Below are positions 48,504 through 57,374 of a DNA stretch of 64,000 bases, piece after piece (position 1 is the first letter of the stretch; each line of letters starts with the position of its first letter). A model generated the notes under the pieces. It made no database searches. It was not told the DNA's origin and saw nothing but the letters and a program-made list of their open reading frames with translations. Position numbers and translations under genes: made by a program. The DNA is from Kurthia huakuii LAM0618 (GTDB lineage: Bacteria; Bacillota; Bacilli; Bacillales_A; Planococcaceae). The DNA lies in assembly GCF_000505545.1 (NCBI RefSeq), contig NZ_AYTB01000016.1, positions 186,001 to 250,000 on the forward strand, given 5' to 3'.

Positions 48504-48892
48504 TGAAATTTCTCCCTCTCTAATAATTGATTTAAGTATTCAAGCACTGGCTCCGCTTCAAAACCTCCACGCTCTGCATGGCGAATAAGTGTGATGCCAT
48601 GTGCACCTTTGGCATGTAATAAGGCTGGATTATCTTCTAGTGCCATTTCAACAAAGTTTAAATCGCCTAACATTGCTTGTGAGAACAATGTTTTTTGGGC
48701 ACCTTTAGCAAGCAACAATTCGGCGATTTGCCTACTTCCGGTATGAGCCGCTGCATTTATGCCACTTTCAATATCCCCCGCGCCCCAATCCATTTCAATA
48801 AAAGCAAGTGACGGTTCAATGGTTAAAAGATGATCGACCATGTCATAGTCACCATGCGCTGCAATAATAAATGGTCGAATTAGCTCCTTCAT
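48494..48892 (-). CDS. Ankyrin-repeat protein in the haem/iron operon
   Basis: This 132-residue soluble protein is built of ankyrin-like helix pairs (PFIIAAHGDYDMVDHLL, GINAAAHTGSRQIAELLL, ITLIRHAERGGFEAEPVL). The function is unknown. Small ankyrin proteins of this sort are seen next to haem enzymes such as catalases, possibly to aid haem delivery or to dock partners. It lies between the ATPase and haem monooxygenase genes, overlapping the latter, so it is surely cotranscribed. Confidence 0.7.
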   Translation of the reverse strand: MKELIRPFIIAAHGDYDMVDHLLTIEPSLAFIEMDWGAGDIESGINAAAHTGSRQIAELLLAKGAQKTLFSQAMLGDLNFVEMALEDNPALLHAKGAHGITLIRHAERGGFEAEPVLEYLNQLLEREKFQCQ

Positions 48893-49678
48893 TTATCCGT
48901 TCCTCCTTCTTCTCAGTGGCGTAAAATAAACGCCGTCGTGATTGTTGTGCACCTCGGCATCAATGTTAAAAATCGTTTGAAACATTTCCTTACAAAGAAC
49001 ACACTGTGGAATACCATCGTAACGAATTTGTCCTGCCTTCATCACAATAAGGCGGTCGCTGTACGTTGCTGCTTGATTTATATCATGTAACACCATAATA
49101 ATCGTAATCCCAAACTCCTCATTCAAATATTTTACGAGTTCAAGCACTTCCATTTGGTGTGCAATATCTAAATACGTCGTTGGTTCATCGAGCAACAATA
49201 CTTTTGAGCGCTGCGCAACAGCCATCGCAATCCAAGCACGTTGGCGTTCACCGCCCGATAAGCCCGGTAATAAACGATTGCGCATATGCGTCAATCCGGT
49301 CACCTCTAATGCCCATTCGACGATTTCTTGATTTTCGACTGATAATCGGCCGATACCTCGCTGAAATGGTGCGCGCCCAAATTCGACGAGCTCACCTACT
49401 GTTAAATCCAACATGTGGTCATTCATCTGCGGCAACATGGCGAGATTTTTTGGAAAATCTTTTTTTGCTATCGTTTTGAGGTTTTGTCCATCGATGATGA
49501 TGTGTCCTTGTTCTGGTTTTAATAAATTGGCTATGACACGTAGCAGCGTTGATTTCCCTGAACCATTAGGGCCGATTAAGCTAATCACTTCGCCCTTTTT
49601 GATATTCAATTGAATGTCTTTTAATGAAAATGCCGGATTGCGTACAAATTGAATATTTTCTGCTTTAAGCACGTGCAT
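48893..49678 (-). CDS. ABC transporter ATPase for haem or siderophore uptake (FecE/HmuV type)
   Basis: This ATP-binding subunit (261 residues) has Walker A GPNGSGKST, signature LSGGERQRAWIAMA and Walker B VLLLDEPTTYLDIAHQ. That combination is typical of iron-siderophore, B12 and haem importers. It overlaps the permease gene by 14 bases. The haem monooxygenase in the same operon makes haem the favoured substrate, but a siderophore is not excluded. Confidence 0.9.
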   Translation of the reverse strand: MHVLKAENIQFVRNPAFSLKDIQLNIKKGEVISLIGPNGSGKSTLLRVIANLLKPEQGHIIIDGQNLKTIAKKDFPKNLAMLPQMNDHMLDLTVGELVEFGRAPFQRGIGRLSVENQEIVEWALEVTGLTHMRNRLLPGLSGGERQRAWIAMAVAQRSKVLLLDEPTTYLDIAHQMEVLELVKYLNEEFGITIIMVLHDINQAATYSDRLIVMKAGQIRYDGIPQCVLCKEMFQTIFNIDAEVHNNHDGVYFTPLRRRRNG

Positions 49679-50699
49679 CGCCCTTTCTATTACGCTGAAT
49701 TAAATACAAGAAAAATGGCCCACCAAGAAACGCTAGCAAAATGCCGACTGGTAACTCGATTGGATCGAATACGGTACGAGCAATCATATCTGCAAAAACA
49801 ACGATAAAGGCGCCACCAATTGCAGAAGCGGGTACTAAAAAGCGGTCGTCACTACCGATAATAAGACGTAAAATATGTGGTATTACTAAGCCAACAAAAC
49901 CAATTAATCCTGAAACGCTTACGGCAATACCTGCAAGTAAAGCACTTAAGACGATTAGGAAAAAACGTACGACTTCTACGCGCTGCCCTAATAACTTCGC
50001 AACGTCATCGCCTAAACGTAGCATACGAATATATTTCACTGAGAACATCGAAATCATAATCGCACCGACCGCATAGTATACAATCATTTGAACATGAGAC
50101 CAACCAACGCCGGCAAGTCCTCCTGAAAGCCACGGCAATGCTGCTTGCACGCGGTCGCTATACAGCAGCATGAGCGCATTCGTTCCAGCACCAACAATCG
50201 CATTGACTGCTACACCGACGAGTACGATTTTGACTGGTGTTGCGCCACCCTTCCATGCAAGAAAATAAATTAACAACGCCGTCATAAGCGCTCCTAAAAA
50301 TGCTGCGAGTGGTAACAGCGTAATATACGCCGGAAAAATAATCATAATCGCTATCGCCGCAATACCAGCACCAGAAGATACGCCAATAATACCGGGGTCT
50401 GCAAGCGGGTTACGCATAATTGCTTGCAAAATAGCCCCCGCAACAGCTAAGCAAGCTCCGACTAATACTCCGACCAACACACGTGGAAATCGTAACTCCC
50501 AAATGATTCTACGTTCTAGTGAATGGTCTGCAACCGTTAAGCCATGCCAAATTTCTGCGAGTGAAAAACGTACCGGGCCAATCATCAAACTTGCCACAGA
50601 TGCCACAATGAGCAGCATAACTAATAAAAAAAAAGTCCAACGACGCTTTTTCGCAAGTGGATGCGTTGGTGTTGTCGCTTGTTGTTGCACAGCTACCAT
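49665..50699 (-). CDS. ABC transporter permease for haem or siderophore uptake (FecCD family)
   Basis: This membrane permease (344 residues) has about nine or ten hydrophobic segments. FecCD-type motifs are seen as WELRFPRVLVGVLVGACLAV, NPLADPGIIGVSSGAG and GLIGFVGLVIPHILRLIIG. A single permease gene suggests a homodimer. The ATG overlaps the stop codon of the binding-protein gene as TAATG. Confidence 0.92.
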   Translation of the reverse strand: MVAVQQQATTPTHPLAKKRRWTFFLLVMLLIVASVASLMIGPVRFSLAEIWHGLTVADHSLERRIIWELRFPRVLVGVLVGACLAVAGAILQAIMRNPLADPGIIGVSSGAGIAAIAIMIIFPAYITLLPLAAFLGALMTALLIYFLAWKGGATPVKIVLVGVAVNAIVGAGTNALMLLYSDRVQAALPWLSGGLAGVGWSHVQMIVYYAVGAIMISMFSVKYIRMLRLGDDVAKLLGQRVEVVRFFLIVLSALLAGIAVSVSGLIGFVGLVIPHILRLIIGSDDRFLVPASAIGGAFIVVFADMIARTVFDPIELPVGILLAFLGGPFFLYLIQRNRKGDARA

Positions 50700-51634
50700 T
50701 AGCGCACCTCATCGAGTTGTTTTGTCATTTCATCTAGTGCTTCGGTAATTTTTGTACCTGGATTTTGTCCAAATAGTTCCGCTGATAATACAACAACTCG
50801 TTTTTCTTTCACTGCGTCTAAATTTTTCCACGCTGCATTTTGATTCATTTCTTTCTCGAACGCTTTCTTTACAGCAGCGGGATCGCTATGCGTAATCAGC
50901 ATAACGATTTCTGGATTTGCTTCCACAATCTTTTCTGTGCTCATGCTTGCATAGTTTGGATATTGGTCTGCTTTCGGAAACGCTGCAGCAATATTTTCGC
51001 CGCCAGCTTTTTCTAAAATATCTCCCGATAACGATGATGGCAGCGCTGCTAAAAATGTGCCTGGTGCACCGTATACTAACAGCGCACGCACCTTGTCAGT
51101 ATTTTTCTCAATCGTTTCTATATGCTCGCTAATCTCTTCATTCAACTCTGTTGCTTGCTGCTCTTTTTCAAGCACATCGCCAAATAACGTAATGTTTTCT
51201 TGAATATCCTCAATCGAGTCTGCCTTCGTATAAACAACCTTTGAGCTTTGATTTTCAAGTGTATTCGCATACTGTTTAAATGATTCCTGAGCAAAAAAAA
51301 CAGTTGGATGTACTTGTGCAATTTGCTCCAATGACGGCGAATGTGGGTTACCAATTTCCTGAATCCCTTCAAAACTAGCTGGCTTCTTACCGGTCATTGT
51401 CGGAACGCCGACTACATTCGCATCAAGTTCCATTAAAGTTTCTGCATCTCCAGGACTTAAAGCTGCGACAGATGTCGGTGGTTCCGTAAGCTCTACTTTA
51501 TTTCCAAGGCGGTCTGTTGTTGAAATTTGGACTTTCCCAGCTGTTGTGCTAGCATCACTTGACGAGTTGCCACTGCAAGCTGCTAGGCTGAGTGACAAGC
51601 AAGCTACGATAGAAAGTCCTATGTATTTGCGCAT
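50699..51634 (-). CDS. Iron/haem ABC transporter substrate-binding lipoprotein
   Basis: This type III periplasmic-binding-protein fold lipoprotein (311 residues) has a signal peptide with lipobox LAAC at about residues 15-18. The IsdE/HmuT-like pattern includes NPHSPSLEQIAQVHPTVFFA and SLSGDILEKAGGENIA. It probably captures haem or a ferric siderophore. The start ATG at 51632-51634 lies seven bases after GGGAGGG; the open frame upstream runs through the promoter and is rejected. It heads the Fur-controlled operon. Confidence 0.9.
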   Translation of the reverse strand: MRKYIGLSIVACLSLSLAACSGNSSSDASTTAGKVQISTTDRLGNKVELTEPPTSVAALSPGDAETLMELDANVVGVPTMTGKKPASFEGIQEIGNPHSPSLEQIAQVHPTVFFAQESFKQYANTLENQSSKVVYTKADSIEDIQENITLFGDVLEKEQQATELNEEISEHIETIEKNTDKVRALLVYGAPGTFLAALPSSLSGDILEKAGGENIAAAFPKADQYPNYASMSTEKIVEANPEIVMLITHSDPAAVKKAFEKEMNQNAAWKNLDAVKEKRVVVLSAELFGQNPGTKITEALDEMTKQLDEVR

Positions 51635-51660
51635 TTTTATTCCCTCCCACCAGCGATAAT

Positions 51661-51675
51661 TGATAAGCATTATCA
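51661..51675 (-). promoter_or_regulatory. Fur box 1 (downstream of the promoter)
   Basis: TGATAAG-C-ATTATCA fits the 7-1-7 Fur consensus TGATAAT-N-ATTATCA with one mismatch. It lies 27 bases before the lipoprotein start, downstream of the -10 element. Confidence 0.8.
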
Positions 51676-51695
51676 TTTGAGTTATCTTGAATTTC

Positions 51696-51724
51696 ATCAT
51701 AAAGTTAATGAGAATCATTGTCAA
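51696..51724 (-). promoter_or_regulatory. Promoter of the iron/haem uptake operon with Fur box 2 on the -35
   Basis: The minus strand has a perfect TTGACA (51719-51724) and TATGAT (51696-51701) with a 17-base spacer. The -35 is covered by the Fur-like sequence TGAGAAT-C-ATTGTCA (51709-51723). Iron-loaded Fur would therefore block RNA polymerase, so the operon should be induced in low iron. Confidence 0.85.
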
Positions 51725-51852
51725 TTAAACTTTTAGAAAAAAGAAAAAAGCGATGGATTTTTGCTAAATACGCTTAAAACCCTCACTTTTTCTCGTTAAT
51801 ATCATTTTTTTGTCACGACTATGCCGTCAAGACCTATTTTAATAGTGTATTT

Positions 51853-52845
51853 TTAATGAATCGGCTCAATAACAATTGCTCGCCATGCTTTCCCTTTATA
51901 TGCGTTATATCCTTGCGACACACTAAAAGCAATTAGCTCATTTCGCTCAAGTTGGTACCCACTTCTTTCTAGTCCTTGAATGGATTTTTGCACAACTTGA
52001 TAATTCGCTAAATCTTTTTTTAAAATATCCGAAGCTTCTTTTGAAGCAATCACAAGCCCTTCTTTGTTGATTATATAGAGTGAGGAATCTTGACCAATAT
52101 TCGCACGCTCAACAATCTCCATGACATATTGCCAATTAAAACGCGTCGACATAACACCGATTATTTGCCCAGCATCATTATGAATTGGACTCGAATAATT
52201 CATTGTATGTGCTCGAATTGTATCCGAGTAATACAGGTCCGTCACATAAGGTTGATTTGTTTTTATCACTTGCTCGAACCATTCATGTCTAGACATATCT
52301 TGCCCGATTAATTGATGATTTTTTGCGGTTGAAACAATTTGACCATTTAAATCAATGACTAATAACTCAAAATATACTTCGTAAATTTTTAATGTATGCG
52401 CTAAAAATTGATTGGCTACTCGCTGATTTTCAGTTGAAGGCTCCTGTACGACATTTTTTACAGCTGAAAATGTTGCCCAAGCCTGTACGTCACAATTACG
52501 CTCAAATAAATTACGTTCGATTTTGTCCATCGTATCGTATGCTACATCGACGGTACGTACCGCGATAATTTCATTGGCTTTATGATGCATCCGTTGAATG
52601 ATTTCCTCGCTAGCCTTGCTCGCTTCCATACTTGATGTTGCGAATTTGTCAATTTCTTTGGCGACAACCGCAAATCCTCTTCCAGCTTCCCCTGCTCTCG
52701 CTGCTTCAATCCCAGAATTCAGTGACAAAATTTTAGACTGCATCGAAATGCTCTGGATTTTTTTCATAACCTTTTGCATTTCATGATTATCCTCTTTTAA
52801 GTTTTCAATCAGTGCTGAAATATTTAATTCTGTAGTTTCTGACAT
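51853..52845 (-). CDS. Soluble chemoreceptor-like protein with N-terminal signalling tip and C-terminal Cache-type domain
   Basis: This 330-residue protein has no membrane helix. Residues 25-80 contain a short methyl-accepting-protein hairpin tip ([20 protein letters not shown]). The rest (about 95-330) resembles a Cache sensor, with [20 protein letters not shown] and [17 protein letters not shown]. The order is the reverse of a normal receptor, where the sensor precedes the signalling part. It could plug into receptor arrays as a cytoplasmic sensor. The ATG follows AAAGGAGGGG. Confidence 0.7.
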   Translation of the reverse strand: MSETTELNISALIENLKEDNHEMQKVMKKIQSISMQSKILSLNSGIEAARAGEAGRGFAVVAKEIDKFATSSMEASKASEEIIQRMHHKANEIIAVRTVDVAYDTMDKIERNLFERNCDVQAWATFSAVKNVVQEPSTENQRVANQFLAHTLKIYEVYFELLVIDLNGQIVSTAKNHQLIGQDMSRHEWFEQVIKTNQPYVTDLYYSDTIRAHTMNYSSPIHNDAGQIIGVMSTRFNWQYVMEIVERANIGQDSSLYIINKEGLVIASKEASDILKKDLANYQVVQKSIQGLERSGYQLERNELIAFSVSQGYNAYKGKAWRAIVIEPIH

Positions 52846-52950
52846 AATAGCCCCTCCTTTCCCTCTATTATAATCAGATTAATATAAAAATTGTGACTTT
52901 TTATCGTTATTTCATATACATCTTCTATTACTTATCTCATACAAAGAATA

Positions 52951-52990
52951 AAAAAAGAGAAAATACATAAATATGTACTTCCTCTTTTTT
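52951..52990. terminator. Bidirectional terminator after the YcdB-like gene
   Basis: AAAAAAGAG (52951-52959) pairs with CTCTTTTTT (52982-52990), with an inner TACATA/TATGTA stem. It lies seven bases after the stop codon at 52997 on the minus strand. Confidence 0.75.
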
Positions 52991-52996
52991 CATCGA

Positions 52997-54418
52997 TTAA
53001 TCTTCTAAATAAAGTTCTTCAAAGATTAATTCGCCTGTATTGCTTTCTACTTTTTCAAGCGTTGATTTACCACCATTGAAGATGATTTCATAGACTAATG
53101 TATAAATTGGGAAATCATCATTACTTTCAATCGCGCGTGTTAAGCGTAGCTCTAATGCAGCGATATAGCGTTGATTCGCTTCTTCTAATGACACGATTGC
53201 TTGGTCGATTGAGAAGTTTTCAACAATTGCTTCATTGACACGCGTCACTGTGCAATCTTTAATATTCCCTGTGTAAATACCGACATCCACGTGAATGTTG
53301 TATTCATCAACAGGAATTCCTTGTACTGTGCGTAAGAATGAGAATGTGCGGAATGGTTCAAAATCATTGTCCTCTTCGTCATCAAACTCATCATCGAATT
53401 CGTCATCGTCATCTTCTTCCATTGCACGGAAATACGCCAATTCTTCTTCTGTTAGTTCTGGTTCATCTTCTTCAAGCTGTTCCTCAAGCTCAAATTTTGT
53501 ATGCACCTCTCCAACGACTAATTCTAAAAATTGCTTCGCATTATCTTCTAATTCTGTAATCGGGCGCTCTTGCTGTGATTCATCCCAAGGCTTCACAGAT
53601 TCATACATTGTCTCATAAGCATCGCTACGATCAATGCGCACATAAACGCTCTCATCTGCTGGCGATGTCCATGTTTGCACGTCATCTGAATCATCTAATA
53701 CCATATCTGGCTCGATTCCTAACAACTCAGGCAATGATTTTGTTACAGTAACCGCGTCAATTGCTTTTTTCGAAAGCTCTTCCTCTGCATCTGGGTCAAA
53801 TATCGTTGTTAATTGACCATCTACACCAACTGCCATGAAACGATTTTTAGGCACGTAGACAATATGTAATTTGTCTGGTGTCTCTTCGATTTCACGTTTT
53901 AGTAGCATTTCATTTGCTAATACTACTTTAGCTTGATCTGCTGTCACTTTCACTTCTGGATAAGTTAGTTGATAATACGTCTGGTTAAGTGTTGCAGAAA
54001 CGATAAAGCCTTGTCGATTAATTTCAACTTGTGCACCGGAGTTTGGTAAGGATAAGTTTAATTCGTGATCAAACTGTTCAAATGTTACTAGAATCGTATC
54101 GCCAATCCAGTGTTGCGCATTAACATAACGTAAATCGCCTGAACAAAATTCTTCCGCAAATTCTTCTGCCATTTCTTTTAAATCATCGAGCCCAAGTTCT
54201 TCATATTCATCTAACGAAATATCATTATTGTCTGTAATTTCTTCCATATCAATCATGACATTCGTTAATTTTCCTTCGTCTGACACTTCAATCTGACCGT
54301 AAACAATACCACGGTTTGCATCGACGATTTCGCCCATAAAATCTTCTTCTTCACGTTCAATTTTAATCGCTGGGCGGCCAAGCATGTACTCTCTAATTGC
54401 CATTTCTAATTCCATCAT
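52997..54418 (-). CDS. YcdB/YcdC-repeat-like cytoplasmic protein with an acidic insert
   Basis: This 473-residue protein has no signal peptide or membrane helix. It shows PepSY/YcdB-like repeats, for example LTYPEVKVTADQAKVVLANE followed by a strand pair LHIVYVPKN and later SFLRTVQGIPVDEYNIHVDV. An extremely acidic stretch of about 35 residues (EEDDDDEFDDEFDDEEDND) interrupts the second half. The function is unknown. The start at 54416-54418 lies nine bases after AGAGGA; the TTG frame start upstream is rejected. It is a single-gene unit. Confidence 0.65.
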   Translation of the reverse strand: MMELEMAIREYMLGRPAIKIEREEEDFMGEIVDANRGIVYGQIEVSDEGKLTNVMIDMEEITDNNDISLDEYEELGLDDLKEMAEEFAEEFCSGDLRYVNAQHWIGDTILVTFEQFDHELNLSLPNSGAQVEINRQGFIVSATLNQTYYQLTYPEVKVTADQAKVVLANEMLLKREIEETPDKLHIVYVPKNRFMAVGVDGQLTTIFDPDAEEELSKKAIDAVTVTKSLPELLGIEPDMVLDDSDDVQTWTSPADESVYVRIDRSDAYETMYESVKPWDESQQERPITELEDNAKQFLELVVGEVHTKFELEEQLEEDEPELTEEELAYFRAMEEDDDDEFDDEFDDEEDNDFEPFRTFSFLRTVQGIPVDEYNIHVDVGIYTGNIKDCTVTRVNEAIVENFSIDQAIVSLEEANQRYIAALELRLTRAIESNDDFPIYTLVYEIIFNGGKSTLEKVESNTGELIFEELYLED

Positions 54419-54510
54419 TATGCTTAATCCTCTCAATACATGTTTCTATAGATTTGATACTATCATATCATGATTTTTCATGATTTTTGCATATGTAATG
54501 AAATTGAAAA

Positions 54511-54536
54511 GAGGAAAGCTTTCGCCTCCCTCTTCT
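54511..54536 (-). terminator. Terminator after the ATP-grasp gene
   Basis: GAGGAAAGC (54511-54519) pairs with GCCTCCCTC (54524-54532), with wobble pairs, and on the minus strand has a GAAA tetraloop. TTTTC follows on that strand. Confidence 0.75.
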
Positions 54537-54537
54537 A

Positions 54538-55707
54538 CTATTTTGCGACTACACCGCTCTCATACAAACGCTCTTCATAAAGTTCAATATCTTCTAATGA
54601 AAAAGCATGCCAAATACAAACAAAAGTTGATGGATATCTACCGTCAACAGCATCGCCGTCATAATAGCTAAGCGGGAGCAATACGCCTTGTGCCACATAA
54701 TCGGCCATTAAATTATAAAAGGCTGTGTTGTGCTCAGCATCAATCGCATCATACGTGTAAAATTTCATGCATTGATGATTCAATGGCTCAGCATACATCA
54801 ACATCGATGTCGAACCGTTAAGTCGGAAATTTAAGTCGATTGCTTTAACGTCTTTATCTTCCGTCCATAATAAATCGAAACCCGCAATGCCTATATACCC
54901 TTTATCAACACCTGCCTGCATAATTTCACAGCCCGCTTTTATTACTTCTTCGGGCACATTGTCGACCATCACATTTCCAGCATAAACACCTTCATCATCA
55001 GTGATTTGTACCGATGTTCCTAAATATTGTAGGCCAACGTTTTCGCTGTAGGCATACTGACATGAATAATTTTCAATTTCTTCAACATATTTTTCAATAA
55101 TGACGTGGTCGGCACCTTCTTGCGTAAAGAGCTTTTTCGCTTCGGTTAACTGCTCCTCAGTATGACAAATTTGGACGCCATACCCACCTGCAGTTGGTGT
55201 TTCATCGCCTGGTTTTAGCACGAATGGTAATTCCCAATTCAGCAATGCTCGGTCAAGATCTTTACTATCAATCACCTCGCGCTCTGGTACATATTTTTCG
55301 GGTACAATTTCGCGCAAATACGCTTTGCTATTTAAATAATTTAATAGTTTAGCATCCATCCAATACGCATCACGATCAACTGTTTTTTTGCTATGAATGT
55401 ATTGCAATACAACTTCTTTTTTGTCCTTACTCCACTGCTTTAAAATGTCGTCATATTCTTTTTTTGAGTTGTATACATACGGCTGTTTCGGAAAAGGAAT
55501 GCTTGCTAATTCAAACAGTTTTCGCGCTTTCTCTGTTTGTGTTGCTGCATGGACGAGTACAGGTACATCGGCGATCAACGTTTCGCGTGCTGATAAGGCA
55601 TTCAATTTTTCATCACTTGGCATCCATGGATTTACTTCATGTGCTGGTCGCGCCGAAAAAACGACATCGCCATAAATATCTCGCATCGTATATTTTGGTT
55701 TTAACAT
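54538..55707 (-). CDS. ATP-grasp ligase of unknown product
   Basis: This is a 389-residue ATP-grasp enzyme. The nucleotide-binding lysine segment is PFVLKPGDETPTAGGYGVQI, the central strand is HVIIEKYVEEIENYSCQYAY, and the metal-binding residues lie in FDLLWTEDKDVKAIDLNFRLNGS. Such enzymes join a carboxylate to an amine using ATP; the substrates cannot be told. It starts one base after the M20 amidohydrolase gene. The two form a closed operon ended by a terminator, so they probably act on the same compound. Confidence 0.8.
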   Translation of the reverse strand: MLKPKYTMRDIYGDVVFSARPAHEVNPWMPSDEKLNALSARETLIADVPVLVHAATQTEKARKLFELASIPFPKQPYVYNSKKEYDDILKQWSKDKKEVVLQYIHSKKTVDRDAYWMDAKLLNYLNSKAYLREIVPEKYVPEREVIDSKDLDRALLNWELPFVLKPGDETPTAGGYGVQICHTEEQLTEAKKLFTQEGADHVIIEKYVEEIENYSCQYAYSENVGLQYLGTSVQITDDEGVYAGNVMVDNVPEEVIKAGCEIMQAGVDKGYIGIAGFDLLWTEDKDVKAIDLNFRLNGSTSMLMYAEPLNHQCMKFYTYDAIDAEHNTAFYNLMADYVAQGVLLPLSYYDGDAVDGRYPSTFVCIWHAFSLEDIELYEERLYESGVVAK

Positions 55708-55708
55708 A

Positions 55709-56923
55709 TTAAATACTCCAATCTGTAAAGGTTTGTTGTTCCACTACATCTTTATGGGTTGCTTTAATACTGTCTAATAATTCTGGGTCCTCTATTACTG
55801 TTAATGCAGTAAGCGCGAGTGCTTTCGCTGACAGCAATAACGCCTCATCTGCTTTTGCTGACGCCGCAGCTTCGCAAAAAGCTTGCGTATGGCCAATCAA
55901 TGTAGAAGAACCAATTTTTATATGTGGATGAATAGTAGGTACTACTTGACTAACATTCCCCGTATCGGTTGCACCGAATCCAAAATCATCATCAGAAAAC
56001 TGCTCGCCTAAACTTTCAGCGGCTTCTCGGAACGTTGCATCAAGCTTTTTGTTAATGAAAAAATCGTCCACACCATTTTGAATAAAGCTAAACTCCATGC
56101 GAGCTCCGGTCTGTAATGCTGCGCCTTCTGCAATCGCTTTGACGCGACGTGTTAAAGAATTTAAACGTCGTCTACTACGCGCGCGCGTGAAAAAACGTGC
56201 CTTCGTATATTCTGGAATAATATTAGGCGCTTGACCTCCTTCCAAAATAACACCATGCACGCGATCTGTATCGAGCATTTGCTGACGATAAGCATTGATG
56301 CCGTTATAAAATTGCAGCATAGCATCGAGTGCATTAATACCATCATGCGGGTTTTCAGAAGCGTGCGCAGGTTTACCAAAAAACTCCACTTCAAAAACAT
56401 CTACCGCAAGCGTTGGTATCGTGTCGTAGGAATCTGGTCCTGGATGTACCATGAGCGCGACATCAACATCTGCAAAACGTCCATCCTTTACATAGGCTGC
56501 CTTCGCGCTACCATTCACACCACCTTCTTCTGCGGGTGTGCCGTAAACGCGAACTGTTCCACCTGCCTTATCAATCACTTGCTTTAGCGCAATACCAGCG
56601 GCGCACGAAGTCGTACCAATAACGTTGTGGCCACATGCGTGACCGAGTCCTGGAAGCGCATCATATTCTGCTAAATAAGCAATTGTTGGGCCTTCTTTTT
56701 CAGCCTTATAACTCGCAATAAAACCTGTATCGTAGCTCGAAATATGTTTCTCCACTTCAAAGCCAAAATCTTCAAGTAAGTCGATTAATGTACGCGATGC
56801 GAAAAATTCTTCGTTGCCGATTTCTGGTCGCGCATGTATTTGATGACTAATATCTAGTAAACGGTCGGATAATCGGTCCACCGTTTTTTCTATTTGTATA
56901 CGTTGTTGTGCTGTAACTGCCAT
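55709..56923 (-). CDS. M20-family amidohydrolase (PM20D2/aminoacylase-like)
   Basis: This is a 404-residue M20 metallohydrolase. The zinc-binding pattern LPGLGHACGHNVIG, the glutamates in PAEEGG and a C-terminal GATDTGNVSQ with a later histidine are intact, along with the inserted dimerisation domain (about residues 185-300). The sequence is closest by eye to the PM20D2/AbgB-like branch that cleaves small amides and dipeptides. The ATG at 56921-56923 follows GGGGGA. It is the first gene of the two-gene operon with the ATP-grasp ligase. Confidence 0.85.
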   Translation of the reverse strand: MAVTAQQRIQIEKTVDRLSDRLLDISHQIHARPEIGNEEFFASRTLIDLLEDFGFEVEKHISSYDTGFIASYKAEKEGPTIAYLAEYDALPGLGHACGHNVIGTTSCAAGIALKQVIDKAGGTVRVYGTPAEEGGVNGSAKAAYVKDGRFADVDVALMVHPGPDSYDTIPTLAVDVFEVEFFGKPAHASENPHDGINALDAMLQFYNGINAYRQQMLDTDRVHGVILEGGQAPNIIPEYTKARFFTRARSRRRLNSLTRRVKAIAEGAALQTGARMEFSFIQNGVDDFFINKKLDATFREAAESLGEQFSDDDFGFGATDTGNVSQVVPTIHPHIKIGSSTLIGHTQAFCEAAASAKADEALLLSAKALALTALTVIEDPELLDSIKATHKDVVEQQTFTDWSI

Positions 56924-57283
56924 GTCTAATCCCCCTTATTACATAAATTGTAATTAGTATATGTATTTGCCACAAATGATAGCTACGTAAACATCATAAA
57001 AAAGTGAATATTTCGTTAATTTAACAGAAAATGATTAATTTCTACAGAAAAAAGAAGATAGCTTTCTAAATGCGGGTTGGCCCTCAAACAATCATTCAAG
57101 CTATCTCTCAAAAATGCTTGCTGAACATCCGTTATTGTAAAAAACAACTGTTACACAGTAATTTTCAAGCACCAAATGACATAAAGTGTCACAAGCTGAT
57201 TTCATAATTTGTGATATTTTTTTGCTTTTTAATACAATTTATATAGCTGACGTTAATTTTTTTAAAAATGTCAGTAAAAAGGT
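56924..57283. other. Gene-free intergenic region between the M20 operon and guaC
   Basis: No gene is supported here. It contains a terminator-like hairpin on the minus strand (57048-57106) that follows no recognised gene. An inverted repeat TCACAA/TTGTGA lies at 57189-57194 and 57209-57214, with a shorter TGACA/TGTCA repeat beside it. The guaC promoter follows at its right end. The inverted repeats are operator candidates only. Confidence 0.4.
57048..57106 (-). terminator. Orphan minus-strand terminator upstream of the M20 operon
   Basis: AGATAGCTT (57056-57064) pairs perfectly with AAGCTATCT (57098-57106) around a 33-base loop that can form an inner GGG/CCC stem. Six T follow on the minus strand. 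It stands 125 bases before the amidohydrolase gene, so it may attenuate that operon or end a small RNA. Confidence 0.6.
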
Positions 57284-57312
57284 TTGACAGCGCTATCAAA
57301 ATATTGTAAATT
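57284..57312 (+). promoter_or_regulatory. guaC promoter
   Basis: A perfect TTGACA (57284-57289) is followed after 17 bases by TAAATT (57307-57312), a moderate -10, 62 bases before the guaC start codon. I see no purine riboswitch in between. Confidence 0.6.
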
Positions 57313-57374
57313 ACCAAAGGACGAACGTTTTAAATAAAACAAAAAATAATATTCGCTTTTAGGAGTGTTTTTAA

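Noticed and set aside
53295-53618. Plus-strand serine-rich open frame opposite the acidic insert of the YcdB-like gene.
   Set aside because: The serine runs are simply the complement of GAT/GAA codons; there is no initiation site.
57181-57374. A purine riboswitch before guaC.
   Set aside because: The conserved junction pieces of the guanine/adenine aptamer are not present; only a sigma-A promoter is seen.
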